From the NCBI RefSeq assembly GCF_900111005.1, contig NZ_FOFV01000005.1:62001-126000 (forward strand): a stretch of 64,000 nt of DNA. Direction: 5' to 3'. The notes below the pieces were generated by a model. It saw nothing but the letters and a program-made list of their open reading frames with translations, was not told the DNA's origin and ran no database searches. The position numbers and the translations under genes are program-made. This document shows, piece after piece, positions 51,184-59,318 of this stretch. The DNA is from Lentzea albida. Lineage in GTDB: Bacteria; Actinomycetota; Actinomycetes; Mycobacteriales; Pseudonocardiaceae. The number at the start of each line of letters is the position of its first letter. The stretch's first letter is position 1.

Positions 51184-52149
51184 TCAGGACACGCGCAGGA
51201 CGAGCTTGCCACGGGTGCGGTTGGACTCGCCGCGGGCGTGGGCCCGGGCGACCTCCTCGAGCGGGAACGTCTCCTCGACCTCCACCACCACGTCGCCGGC
51301 GTCGATCAGCTCGGCGATGCGGGCGAGCGCCGGGCCGTCCGGCTCGACCAGGAAGGCCGAGACGCGCAGGCCCTTCGCCTCACCGGCGGCGACCAGTTCG
51401 GGTGACGCCCCGCCGGGGATCGCGACGAGGAGACCACCGGGCCGCAACACCTCCAGCGACCGGGTGCTGGTGTGGTCGTGGCCGTCGCCGACGAGGTCGA
51501 TCACGACGTCGACGTCGGACACCGCGTCCTCGAACCGCACGTCGGTGTAGTCGACGACCTCGTCCGCGCCGAGCTTCGTGAGCCAGTCGTGGCTGCGGGC
51601 ACTGGCGGTGCCGATCACGTGGGCGCCGAGGTGCTTCGCGAACTGGACGGCCAGGTGACCGACCCCGCCCGCGGCGGCGTGGATGAGAACGCGCTGGCCG
51701 GACGTGACGTGAGCCGTGTCCACCAACGCCTGCCACGCCGTCAGCGCGGCCAGCGGGACCGCCGCCGCCTGCTCGTGACCGACGCTGGAGGGCTTGAGGA
51801 CGAACTGCCGCGCGGGCGCGGTCACGTACTCGGCGTAGGCACCGGCCTGCCGCGGGAACCACGGCATGCCGTAGACCTCGTCGCCCTCCTTCAGCGTCGT
51901 GACGCCGAAGCCGACCTTCTCCACGACACCGGACACGTCCCAGCCGAGGATGAACGGTGGTTCCCCGAGCACACCGGCCATCCCGCCGCCGGCGCGGGTC
52001 TTCCAGTCGACGGGGTTGATCCCGGCGGCGTGCACCTTCACCCGGACCTCGGTCGGCAACGGCTCCGGACGCGGCACCTCCCGCACCGACAGCACCTCGG
52101 GACCGCCGAGGGCGTCCTGGACCACGGCGCGCATCGATGATTCAGACAC
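51184..52149 (-). CDS. NADP-dependent quinone oxidoreductase-like MDR protein
   Basis: A 321-residue zinc-free medium-chain reductase. The GroES-like part has VRVKVHAAGINPVDWKTRAG and PFILGWDVSGVVEKVGFGV; the cofactor fold has VLIHAAAGGVGHLAVQFAKH. The GTG at 52149 follows GGGAGAGAG; an internal ATG at residue 6 is possible. It diverges from an HxlR regulator, a common pairing for responses to quinones and electrophiles. The NIPSNAP gene is next in the same direction. Confidence 0.9.
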   Translation of the reverse strand: MSESSMRAVVQDALGGPEVLSVREVPRPEPLPTEVRVKVHAAGINPVDWKTRAGGGMAGVLGEPPFILGWDVSGVVEKVGFGVTTLKEGDEVYGMPWFPRQAGAYAEYVTAPARQFVLKPSSVGHEQAAAVPLAALTAWQALVDTAHVTSGQRVLIHAAAGGVGHLAVQFAKHLGAHVIGTASARSHDWLTKLGADEVVDYTDVRFEDAVSDVDVVIDLVGDGHDHTSTRSLEVLRPGGLLVAIPGGASPELVAAGEAKGLRVSAFLVEPDGPALARIAELIDAGDVVVEVEETFPLEEVARAHARGESNRTRGKLVLRVS

Positions 52150-52242
52150 TGGACTCTCTCCCTGGGTCACGCTCTCGGGAAGTTCTCTCCCCTGGCTCCA
52201 GCAACGTATCCCCAGGGTTATAGTTACCCGCAAGGGCTAGTA

Positions 52243-52257
52243 CTTCCTATCGGGAAG
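52243..52257. promoter_or_regulatory. Short inverted repeat in the MDR/HxlR divergent gap
   Basis: CTTCC-TATCG-GGAAG lies 22 bases before the HxlR ATG in a relatively AT-rich gap that also holds TATAGT/TATAAC hexamers. It could be the HxlR operator, but the arms are short. Confidence 0.35.
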
Positions 52258-52278
52258 CATGCAGGTGAGAGGCTCGCA

Positions 52279-52671
52279 ATGACCACCGTATGTCTCACGG
52301 GGCAGCACTCCGACCACGACGTGTACGCCGCGCAGTGCCCGTGCCGGGCGATGCTCGACCTGCTGGCGAACAAGTGGTCGGCACTGGCGATCGGCGCGCT
52401 GGAGGAGGGCCCTCAGCGGTTCGGCGAGCTGCAGCGGCACCTGCAGGGCGTCAGCCCGAAGGTGCTGACCCAGACCCTGCGCCGGCTGGAGGAGTTCGGC
52501 TTCGTCGACCGCACCATCTACCCCGCCGTGCCGCTGCACGTCGAGTACTCGCTCACCGAACTGGGGAGCAGCGCGGCGGTGCCGTTGCGGATGCTGCGGG
52601 TGTGGGTGGAGGACAACATCGACAACGCGGCGAACGCGGGCGTGCCGGAGGCGTCCTGCGCCGCCGACTAG
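52279..52671 (+). CDS. HxlR-family transcriptional regulator
   Basis: A 130-residue winged-helix protein: CPCRAMLDLLANKWSALAIG, LQGVSPKVLTQTLRRLEEFG, and VPLHVEYSLTELG. The Cys pair near residues 20-22 is in the position used for redox or electrophile sensing by several HxlR members (HypR, QorR types). It diverges from the quinone oxidoreductase, so control of that gene is very likely. The ATG is at 52279. Confidence 0.92.
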   Translation: MTTVCLTGQHSDHDVYAAQCPCRAMLDLLANKWSALAIGALEEGPQRFGELQRHLQGVSPKVLTQTLRRLEEFGFVDRTIYPAVPLHVEYSLTELGSSAAVPLRMLRVWVEDNIDNAANAGVPEASCAAD

Positions 52672-52917
52672 CGCGTCGCCGGCAGAGGGTGATCAACGTG
52701 ATCTCCCCGAACCCGGTCTCCCGTGCGGGACGAGCCACGACAGCCCTGTGCGCACCTCGCGGAATCGGCCGGGGCCGACGGCGGAGCGGCCACGGACGTC
52801 CAGGCGCCGCTGGTCGAGATCACCAAGCCGGCATGGCTGCGCGCTCCTGAACCACGAACGCGCTCCGCATCCGGTGCGCTCACCACGGCGATCACACCAG
52901 AGCACTCCCCCAGGAGC
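52672..52917. other. Intergenic stretch with nothing recognised
   Basis: About 245 bases after the HxlR gene. Reading frames on either strand have irregular composition and no family text, and I see no convincing hairpin. Confidence 0.5.
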
Positions 52918-53085
52918 TCAGCTGGGCCACACGGGCGTGTCGACGAGTCCCGCGAACTGCGGCACGACCTGGTCGTACCGCGGCTCACGCGGCACGACCA
53001 CGGACGTCTCGGGGCGCGGTGCCGCCGGAGGCGTGGCGAGCACGTACTTGGCGTAGAGCTCGTCGAAGATCGGTGTTCCGGTCAT
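52918..53085 (-). CDS. Small protein (about 55 residues), unrecognised
   Basis: A short minus-strand frame with sound codon bias, beginning MTGTPIFDELYAKYVLATPP and ending VDTPVWPS. Openings of this type (TPIFDEL) recall small actinobacterial proteins that I cannot name with certainty. The third codon position is almost always G or C and the frame is closed by TGA. The ribosome site is poor; an in-frame ATG also lies 9 bases upstream at 53094. It lies between HxlR and paaK and has no partner in sight. Confidence 0.5.
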   Translation of the reverse strand: MTGTPIFDELYAKYVLATPPAAPRPETSVVVPREPRYDQVVPQFAGLVDTPVWPS

Positions 53086-53162
53086 GCAGAGCATGGTGAG
53101 GAGACCAGATCACGGATTCCGTCACAACGGGTCTAAACCGCTGGATCAGGTGACAAACGCGC

Positions 53163-54461
53163 TCACCTGGGTGGTCGCCGGTCCACGATCCGCTTCATCT
53201 TGCCCACGGAACGTTCGATTCCACCCGGCGCGACCACCTCGACCGCGACCGTGACACCGATCGAGTTCTTCACGAGCTTCCTGAGCTGGGCCCCCGCGTC
53301 TCCCGCGACGGCGTCCTCGCGGTGCTCGACCAGGACGGTCAGGTCGTCGAGGTTGCCCGTGCGGCTCAGCACGCACTGGAAGTGCGGCGAGAGCGCCGGC
53401 ACGCGCAGGATCAGCTCCTCGATCTGGGTCGGGAAGAGGTTCACGCCGCGCAGGATGATCATGTCGTCGGTGCGTCCGGTGATCTTCTCGATGCGACGCA
53501 TCGACCGGGCCGTGCCCGGCAGCAGGCGGGTCAGGTCGCGGGTGCGGTAGCGGATGATCGGCATGGCCTGCTTGGTGAGCGAGGTGAAGACGAGCTCACC
53601 CTCCTCGCCGTCGGGCAGCACCTCACCGGTCACCGGATCGATGATCTCCGGGTAGAAGTGGTCCTCCCAGACGTGCAGGCCGTCCTTGGTCTCCACGCAC
53701 TCGCTCGCGACGCCCGGCCCGATCACCTCGGACAGGCCGTAGATGTCCACGGCGTGCATGTCGAGGCGGCGCTCCATCTCGGCGCGCATGTCGTTGGTCC
53801 ACGGCTCGGCGCCGAAGATGCCGACCTTCAGCGACGTCGAGCGCGGGTCGACGCCCTGGCGCTCCATCTCGTCGATGATCGAGAGCATGTAGGACGGCGT
53901 GACCATGATGACGTCGGGCTCGAAGTCGCGGATCAGCTGCACCTGGCGTTCGGTCATGCCGCCGGACACCGGGACGACCGTGCAGCCGAGCTTCTCCGCG
54001 CCCGCGTGCGCGCCGAGGCCGCCGGTGAAGAGCCCGTAGCCGTAGGCGTTGTGCAGGACGTGCCCCTGACGCCCGCCGGCCGCGCGGATGCTGCGTGCCA
54101 TCACGGTCGCCCACGTGTCGAGGTCGTCGCGCGTGTAGCCGACGACGGTCGGGCGGCCGGTCGTGCCGGAGGAGGCGTGCACGCGCACGACCTCCTGCCG
54201 GGGCACCGCGAACATGCCGAACGGGTAGTTGTCGCGCAGGTCGGCCTTGGCGGTGAACGGCAGCTTCGCCAGGTCCCCCAACGTCTTCACGTCGTCGGGG
54301 TGCACGCCCGCCGTGTCGAAGGCCGCGCGGTAGTGCGGCACGTTCTCGTACGCGTGCCGGACGGACCACCGCAGCCGTTCGAGCTGCAACGCGCGCAGCT
54401 CGTCCACCGACGCCGTCTCGATCGGCTCCAGGTCACCCGGCTGAGGGCTCAGGTCCAGCAT
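53163..54461 (-). CDS. paaK: PaaK, phenylacetate-CoA ligase
   Basis: A 432-residue adenylate-forming enzyme that activates phenylacetate to its CoA thioester, the first step of the pathway. Seen: RLRWSVRHAYENVPHYRAAF, the P-loop ASSGTTGRPTVVGYT, IYGLSEVIGPGVASECVE, and TGRTDDMIILRGVNLFPTQI. The ATG at 54461 follows GAGGAGGACGTG. It stands apart from the paa operon by about 8 kb but shares a TetR-type box. The catalytic Lys near the end (GKMKRIVDRR) is present. Confidence 0.95.
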   Translation of the reverse strand: MLDLSPQPGDLEPIETASVDELRALQLERLRWSVRHAYENVPHYRAAFDTAGVHPDDVKTLGDLAKLPFTAKADLRDNYPFGMFAVPRQEVVRVHASSGTTGRPTVVGYTRDDLDTWATVMARSIRAAGGRQGHVLHNAYGYGLFTGGLGAHAGAEKLGCTVVPVSGGMTERQVQLIRDFEPDVIMVTPSYMLSIIDEMERQGVDPRSTSLKVGIFGAEPWTNDMRAEMERRLDMHAVDIYGLSEVIGPGVASECVETKDGLHVWEDHFYPEIIDPVTGEVLPDGEEGELVFTSLTKQAMPIIRYRTRDLTRLLPGTARSMRRIEKITGRTDDMIILRGVNLFPTQIEELILRVPALSPHFQCVLSRTGNLDDLTVLVEHREDAVAGDAGAQLRKLVKNSIGVTVAVEVVAPGGIERSVGKMKRIVDRRPPR

Positions 54462-54495
54462 CACGTCCTCCTCGTCGCCCGTTGCCGGGCAGGGT

Positions 54496-54522
54496 AGTTG
54501 ACCGAACGACCATTCGGTAAGT
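54496..54522. promoter_or_regulatory. TetR-type box before paaK (PaaR-like)
   Basis: On the paaK strand it starts ACTTACCGAATGGTCGTTCG and continues GTCAACT, with inverted ACCGAA and TTCGGT arms 6 bases apart. It shares ACTKACCGAAYGGTC with the box at 45139. It lies 35 bases before paaK and 40 before the AraC remnant. Confidence 0.65.
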
Positions 54523-54561
54523 ATTGTCCGCCGTGACCGGCGTCTCAGCGAGGAGACCGCA

Positions 54562-55473
54562 GTGACCACAGCGACGTTCGAGGCCTGGGAACACAGCATC
54601 TGACGCACCTTCGTGCCGTTGCGGGCCCGCTGCGAGTCGGACGTGGCGAGCTTCAGCGGTGACGTCGGGTCCGCGCCGCTGGGCTCGGTCCTGCTGGCCG
54701 AGGTGGCCGCCTCGCACGCCGTCGTCGAACGCACCCGGCGGCTGATCCGCCAGGACGACCCGGAGCTGTACGAGTTCGGCCTGCAGGTCAGCGGGTCGAG
54801 CGTGATCGAGCAGGACGACCGGCGGGCCCGGCTGCTGCCCGGCGACCTCGCCATCTACGACACCTCCCGCCGTACCGCATCTCGTTCAGCGACGACTTCC
54901 GCATGACCATCGCCATGTTCCCCCGCAGGCTCGTCCGGCTGCCAGAGCACCAGCTGGCCGGGCTGACCGCCGTGCGCCTCGCGGGCGACACCGGGCTGGG
55001 CTCGCTCATCGCACCGCTGATGAAGGGCCTGAGCTCGGAGCTCAGCTCCACCAGGCCGGTCATCGCGACGCACCTCGGTGACGCCGTGGTGGACCTGGTG
55101 ACGGCGGCCTTCGCCCAGCAGATGCAGCAACACCTCGACGAACCCGCCGCGCACCGCGCCCTGCTGGCCCGCGCCGGCAGGTTCATCGACGACAACCTGC
55201 ACGATCCCGGCCTGTCCTCGAAGACCGTCGCCGACGCGCACTTCGTTTCCGTCCGCCACCTGCAGAAGGTCTTCGAGGCGGAGGGCACCTCGGTGTCGGC
55301 GATGATCCGCGGCCGCCGCCTCGAACGCTGCCGCCGCGACCTCGCCGACCCGCGGTGCGCCGACGTCCCGATCGCGAACGTCGGCCACCGCTGGGGTTTC
55401 ACCGATCCGGCGCACTTCTCGCGGCTCTTCCGCGGCGCGTTCGGCCAGTCGCCGCGCGAGTACCGCAAGAACC
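54562..55473 (+). pseudogene. AraC-family regulator, broken (nonsense, frameshift, lost 3' end)
   Basis: Three lesions are visible. The GTG at 54562 (after AGGAG) opens a normal N-terminus, VTTATFEAWEHSI, then meets TGA at 54601; the same frame goes on at once with RTFVPLRARCESDV. Near 54866-54872 one C seems lost from a C-run, and homology continues one frame over (YRISFSDDFRMTIAMFP). The last part holds two AraC helix-turn-helix motifs (VADAHFVSVRHLQKVFEAEG and WGFTDPAHFSRLFRGAFGQS), but after SPREYRKN the frame has no stop and enters antisense of the aldehyde dehydrogenase. The N-terminal half looks like the AraC_binding_2 (FeaR-like) domain. Confidence 0.85.
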
Positions 55474-56944
55474 GTCCTTGGAGGACGATCGTCACGACCT
55501 TCTCCTCGGTGTTGGCGAGGATGCCGGAACAGCCGAGCTCACGGCCGATGCCGCTCGACTTCATGCCGCCCCAGGGCAGGGCGGGGTCGATGGCCGCCCA
55601 CCCGTTGACCCACACCGCACCCGCGCGCACCTTCGCCGCCATCGTGTGCGCGAGCGAGACGTCCCGTGTCCAGATCGTGGCGGCCAGGCCGTACTCGGTG
55701 TCGTTGGCGATCGCGAGGGCCTCCTCGACGGTGTCGAACGGGATCACCGCGCCGACCGGGCCGAAGATCTCCTCGCGGGCGATGGTCGAGGCGTTGTCGA
55801 CGTCGGCGAAGATGGTGGGGCGCACGAAGAAACCGGGCCCGTCGACCTCGCCGCCCCCGGCGACCAGCCGCGCACCCTCGGCCTTGCCCTTCTCGACGTA
55901 GTCGGCCACCCGCTGCTTCTGCTTCGCGTTCACCAGCGCGCCCATGGTGGTCCGCGCGTCGAACGGGTCACCGAGGACCTGCGCCTCGGTGGCCTGGGCC
56001 AGGGCGTCCACCACGTTCTCGTAGTGGGAGCGGTGCACCAGGATCCGGGTGCCGGCCGCGCACACCTCGCCCTGGTTGAAGAACAACCCCATGGCGATGC
56101 CCTGGACAGCTGCCCGCACGTCGGCGTCCTCGCACACGATCTGCGGGCTCTTGCCGCCGAGTTCCAGGGTGACGCGCTTGAAGGTGTCCGCCGCGGACTT
56201 CTGGATCTGCCTGCCCACCTCGGGCGACCCGGTGAAGCTGATCTTGTCGACGTCCGGGTGCGCGACGAGCGCCGCTCCCGTGGTCCCGCCGAGCCCGGGC
56301 ACGACGTTCACGACACCGGCCGGGAAACCGGCCTCCTGCACCAGTGTCGCGAGGTGCAGGATGGACAGCGGTGCGTCCTCGGCGGGCTTGACCACCACGG
56401 TGTTGCCCGCGGCGAGCGCCGGGCCGAGCTTCCACGCGGCGATCATCAGCGGTGTGTTCCACGGGATGATCGCGCCGATGACGCCGACCGGTTCGCGCAC
56501 GGTGTAGGAGTGCGTCTTCGCCGTGCCGAGGTACCCGGCGGTCGGGATCGTGGCGCCCTGAGCCTTGTCCGCCCACCCGGCGAAGTGCCGGAACGTGGCG
56601 GCGGCGTTCGGGACGTCCAGCATCCCCGGCTGCGCGAACGGCTTGCCGACGTCGAGGGCCTCCAGCCGCTGCAGGACCTCGCCGTCCCGTTCCACGAGAT
56701 CGGCGAGCCGGTTCAGCAACACCCCGCGCGTGACACCGGGTGTGTCACCCCAGGCACCGTCCAGTGCGGCACGGGCGGCGCGCACCGCCAGGTCCACGTC
56801 CGCGGCGCTGCCGTGCGAGACCCTGGCCAGCACCTCGCCGGTCGCGGGGTTGAGGTCCTCGAACGTCTCCACCGCGTCCGACCAGGTGCCGTCGACGAAC
56901 AGGCCGGTGGTGAACCCCGTCCGCGGCTCGGCGATGAGTGTCAT
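54788..56944 (-). CDS. Aldehyde dehydrogenase with lost native stop and long aberrant tail
   Basis: The first 488 residues (56944 down to about 55481) are a complete NAD-dependent aldehyde dehydrogenase: PWNTPLMIAAWKLGPALAAG, VTLELGGKSPQIV with the Glu, FFNQGEVCAAGTRI with the nucleophile Cys, and WGGMKSSGIGRELG. It ends in EKVVTIVL with no stop, and the frame runs on for about 230 residues of antisense AraC sequence to TGA at 54788, predicting a 718-residue product. Given the FeaR-like remnant and nearby paa genes, a phenylacetaldehyde-type substrate is plausible, but betaine-aldehyde types look similar. A 20-bp inverted repeat encloses its ribosome site. Confidence 0.78.
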   Translation of the reverse strand: MTLIAEPRTGFTTGLFVDGTWSDAVETFEDLNPATGEVLARVSHGSAADVDLAVRAARAALDGAWGDTPGVTRGVLLNRLADLVERDGEVLQRLEALDVGKPFAQPGMLDVPNAAATFRHFAGWADKAQGATIPTAGYLGTAKTHSYTVREPVGVIGAIIPWNTPLMIAAWKLGPALAAGNTVVVKPAEDAPLSILHLATLVQEAGFPAGVVNVVPGLGGTTGAALVAHPDVDKISFTGSPEVGRQIQKSAADTFKRVTLELGGKSPQIVCEDADVRAAVQGIAMGLFFNQGEVCAAGTRILVHRSHYENVVDALAQATEAQVLGDPFDARTTMGALVNAKQKQRVADYVEKGKAEGARLVAGGGEVDGPGFFVRPTIFADVDNASTIAREEIFGPVGAVIPFDTVEEALAIANDTEYGLAATIWTRDVSLAHTMAAKVRAGAVWVNGWAAIDPALPWGGMKSSGIGRELGCSGILANTEEKVVTIVLQGRFLRYSRGDWPNAPRKSREKCAGSVKPQRWPTFAIGTSAHRGSARSRRQRSRRRPRIIADTEVPSASKTFCRWRTETKCASATVFEDRPGSCRLSSMNLPARASRARCAAGSSRCCCICWAKAAVTRSTTASPRCVAMTGLVELSSELRPFISGAMSEPSPVSPARRTAVSPASWCSGSRTSLRGNMAMVMRKSSLNEMRYGGRCRRWRGRRAAAGPAGRPARSRSTR

Positions 56945-56945
56945 G

Positions 56946-56999
56946 GCGTCCTCCTGCGATGCGTGCCGGTGCTTGCCGTCACGCATCGCAGGAGGACGC
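56946..56999 (-). promoter_or_regulatory. 20-bp perfect inverted repeat covering the aldehyde dehydrogenase ribosome site
   Basis: Arms 56946-56965 and 56980-56999 pair without mismatch around a 14-base loop. On the minus strand the 3' arm holds AGGAGGACGC immediately before the ATG and the 5' arm its complement, so mRNA starting upstream would hide the ribosome site. It lies 64 bases after the E2 stop, so it could also end bkd transcription. Confidence 0.8.
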
Positions 57000-57063
57000 T
57001 GCCGGGACTTGTGCGTGGACGCACGCGGCTTGACCGGTGGCGCTTGCCAGGCCGTGTCCCGGC

Positions 57064-58332
57064 CTAGAGGTCCGCCATCGCCGACTTCGGGTTCTCGACG
57101 CAGTCGGCGACGAACCGGATGAACCCGCCCGCGGTGCCGCCGTCGCACACCCGGTGGTCGAACACGAGCGAGAGCTGCACGACGTGCCGCACCGCGATCT
57201 CGCCGTCGACCACCCACGGCCGCGGCAGGATCCGGCCCATGCCGAGGATCGCGACCTCGGGGTGGTTGATGATCGCGGCGCTGCCGTCGACCCCGAGCAC
57301 GCCGTAGTTGTTGAGGGTGAACGAACCCGAGCTCAGCTCGGCCGCCGTGGCGGTGCCCTCGCGGGCGGCGGCGGTGAGCCTGCGGATCTCGGCGTCGAGG
57401 CCGCGCATGCTCAGCCGGTGCGCGTCCCTGACCGACGGGACCACGAGTCCGCGGTCGGTCTGCGCGGCGAGGCCGAGGTTGACACCGTCGAGGTGGGTGA
57501 TCTCGCCGTGGTCGGTGTCGACGCGGGAGTTCAGCTCGGGGAAGCGGGCGAGCCCCGCCACGACGAACCGGGCGACCATCGCCAGGAGTCCCGGTGCCGC
57601 ACCGGTCTCCTTCAGCTCGGCGCGGAGTTCGAGCAACGCGGTCGCGTCGACGTCCACCCACGTCGTCGCCTCGGGGATCTCCGTGCGGCTGCGGGACAAC
57701 GTGGTGGTGACGGCCTTGCGCATGCCGGTCAGCGGCACGCGGGTGCGGATCGGCAGGCCGGTGCGCTGGTCCACATCGGACACCACCGGGGCCGGCACCG
57801 GCGTCGGCTCGGGAACGACGACCGCCGCCTCGACGTCGCGGCGGGTGATCAGGCCGGCGGGCCCGGTGCCGGTCACCGCGGTGAGGTCGACGCCGTTGTC
57901 CTTGGCGAGGCGCCGCACGATCGGCGACTGCACCGCGGGGCGTTCGCCGGTGGGCGCCACCGCCGGCGTGGAACGGGCAACGGCCTTCCTGCGGCGACGG
58001 GAGGTGCTCGTCTCCGAGGTCCCGTAGCCGATCAGGACGTTGCCGGAACCGGCGCGCTCCTCCTCGGCGTAGGTCTCGGCGGCGGCGGACTGCGCGGGAC
58101 CGACAGAGATCAACGGCGAGCCGACCAGGAGGGTCTCGCCCTCCTCGCCGTGCAGCCGCGCGACGACACCGCCGAACGGCGACGGCACCTCGACCATCGC
58201 CTTCGCCGTCTCGACCTCCGCCACCGGTTCGTCCACGGCGACGGGGTCACCGGTCTTGACGAGCCACCGGACGAGCACGGCCTCGGTCAGCCCCTCGCCG
58301 AGGTCGGGCAGGTCGAACACCTGGGTGCTCAT
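57064..58332 (-). CDS. bkdC: E2 component of branched-chain 2-oxoacid dehydrogenase
   Basis: A 422-residue dihydrolipoamide acyltransferase. One lipoyl domain (about 1-80; VETAKAMVEVPSPFGG with the lipoylated Lys), an Arg-rich linker, the peripheral-subunit-binding domain (SPIVRRLAKDNGVDLTAVTG) and the catalytic domain ending VFDHRVCDGGTAGGF with the catalytic His and Asp/Gly motif. It passes acyl groups from E1 to CoA. The ATG at 58332 overlaps the E1beta stop by 4 bases. No E3 gene is in this operon. Confidence 0.92.
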   Translation of the reverse strand: MSTQVFDLPDLGEGLTEAVLVRWLVKTGDPVAVDEPVAEVETAKAMVEVPSPFGGVVARLHGEEGETLLVGSPLISVGPAQSAAAETYAEEERAGSGNVLIGYGTSETSTSRRRRKAVARSTPAVAPTGERPAVQSPIVRRLAKDNGVDLTAVTGTGPAGLITRRDVEAAVVVPEPTPVPAPVVSDVDQRTGLPIRTRVPLTGMRKAVTTTLSRSRTEIPEATTWVDVDATALLELRAELKETGAAPGLLAMVARFVVAGLARFPELNSRVDTDHGEITHLDGVNLGLAAQTDRGLVVPSVRDAHRLSMRGLDAEIRRLTAAAREGTATAAELSSGSFTLNNYGVLGVDGSAAIINHPEVAILGMGRILPRPWVVDGEIAVRHVVQLSLVFDHRVCDGGTAGGFIRFVADCVENPKSAMADL

Positions 58333-59318
58333 GCGGCGTCCTCCCACTGCAACGTGTCGACGGCGTCGAGGACCCGGTCGACGCCGGGCAGGAAGTGGTG
58401 CTCCAGCTTGGGTGCCGGGTAGGGCACGTCGAAGCCCGTGACGCGCCGGACCGGGGCCTCCAGGTGGTGGAAGCAGCGCTCCCCCACCCGTGCCGCGATC
58501 TCCGAGGCCACCGAGGCGAAGCCGGGAGCCTCGGCGATGACGACCGCACGGCCGGTCCTGCGGACCTCGGCGCAGACGGTCTCGTCGTCGAACGGGACGA
58601 TCGAGCGCAGGTCGACCACGCCGAGGTCCCGTCCCTCGGTCGCGGCCTGCTCGGCGGCGGCCAGCGCGACCGGCACGGACGGGCCGTACGCGATCAGCGT
58701 GGCGTCCTTGCCGGGACGGCGGACCACCGCGCGGCCGATGGGCGGCACGGGCACCGCCACGTCGACCTCTTCGCGGGCGAAGTAGTGCTTCTTGGGCTCC
58801 AGGAAGACGACCGGGTCGGAACCGGCGATCGCCGCGCGCAGCAGGCCGTACGCGTCGGCGTTGGTGGCCGGTGCGACGACGGTGAGACCAGGGGTGTGCG
58901 CGTAGTAGGCCTCGGACGAGTCGCAGTGGTGCTCCACGCCGCCGATGCCGCCCGCGTACGGGACGCGGATGACGATCGGCAGCCGCACCTTGCCGCGGGT
59001 GCGGTTGCCGAGCTTGGCCACGTGGCTGACGATCTGCTCGAACGCCGGGTACGCGAAGGCGTCGAACTGCATCTCGACGACCGGGCGCATGCCGTTCATG
59101 GCCATGCCGACCGCCATGCCGACGATGCCGGACTCGGCCAGCGGGGTGTCGAAGACCCGGCTCTCGCCGAACTCGCGGTGCAGGCCGTCGGTGACGCGGA
59201 AGACGCCGCCCAGCTGGGCCACGTCCTCGCCGAACACCACGACGGAGTCGTCCTCCGCGATGGCGTCCCGCAGCGCGGCGTTGATCGCCTGCGCCATGGT
59301 CATCTTCTCGGCGGTCAT
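58329..59318 (-). CDS. bkdB: E1 beta subunit of branched-chain 2-oxoacid dehydrogenase
   Basis: A 329-residue transketolase-like subunit: MAQAINAALRDAIAEDDSVV, FGEDVAQLGGVFRVTDGL, RVFDTPLAESGIVGMAVGMA, and VPYAGGIGGVEHHCDSSEAY. It forms the thiamine-dependent E1 with the alpha subunit. The ATG at 59318 overlaps the alpha stop by one base and follows GGAGG. Confidence 0.93.
   Translation of the reverse strand: MTAEKMTMAQAINAALRDAIAEDDSVVVFGEDVAQLGGVFRVTDGLHREFGESRVFDTPLAESGIVGMAVGMAMNGMRPVVEMQFDAFAYPAFEQIVSHVAKLGNRTRGKVRLPIVIRVPYAGGIGGVEHHCDSSEAYYAHTPGLTVVAPATNADAYGLLRAAIAGSDPVVFLEPKKHYFAREEVDVAVPVPPIGRAVVRRPGKDATLIAYGPSVPVALAAAEQAATEGRDLGVVDLRSIVPFDDETVCAEVRRTGRAVVIAEAPGFASVASEIAARVGERCFHHLEAPVRRVTGFDVPYPAPKLEHHFLPGVDRVLDAVDTLQWEDAA

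Noticed and set aside
34000..54500. A secondary-metabolite biosynthetic cluster
   Set aside because: No PKS, NRPS, terpene or RiPP core enzyme is present; the oxidoreductases fit aromatic catabolism.
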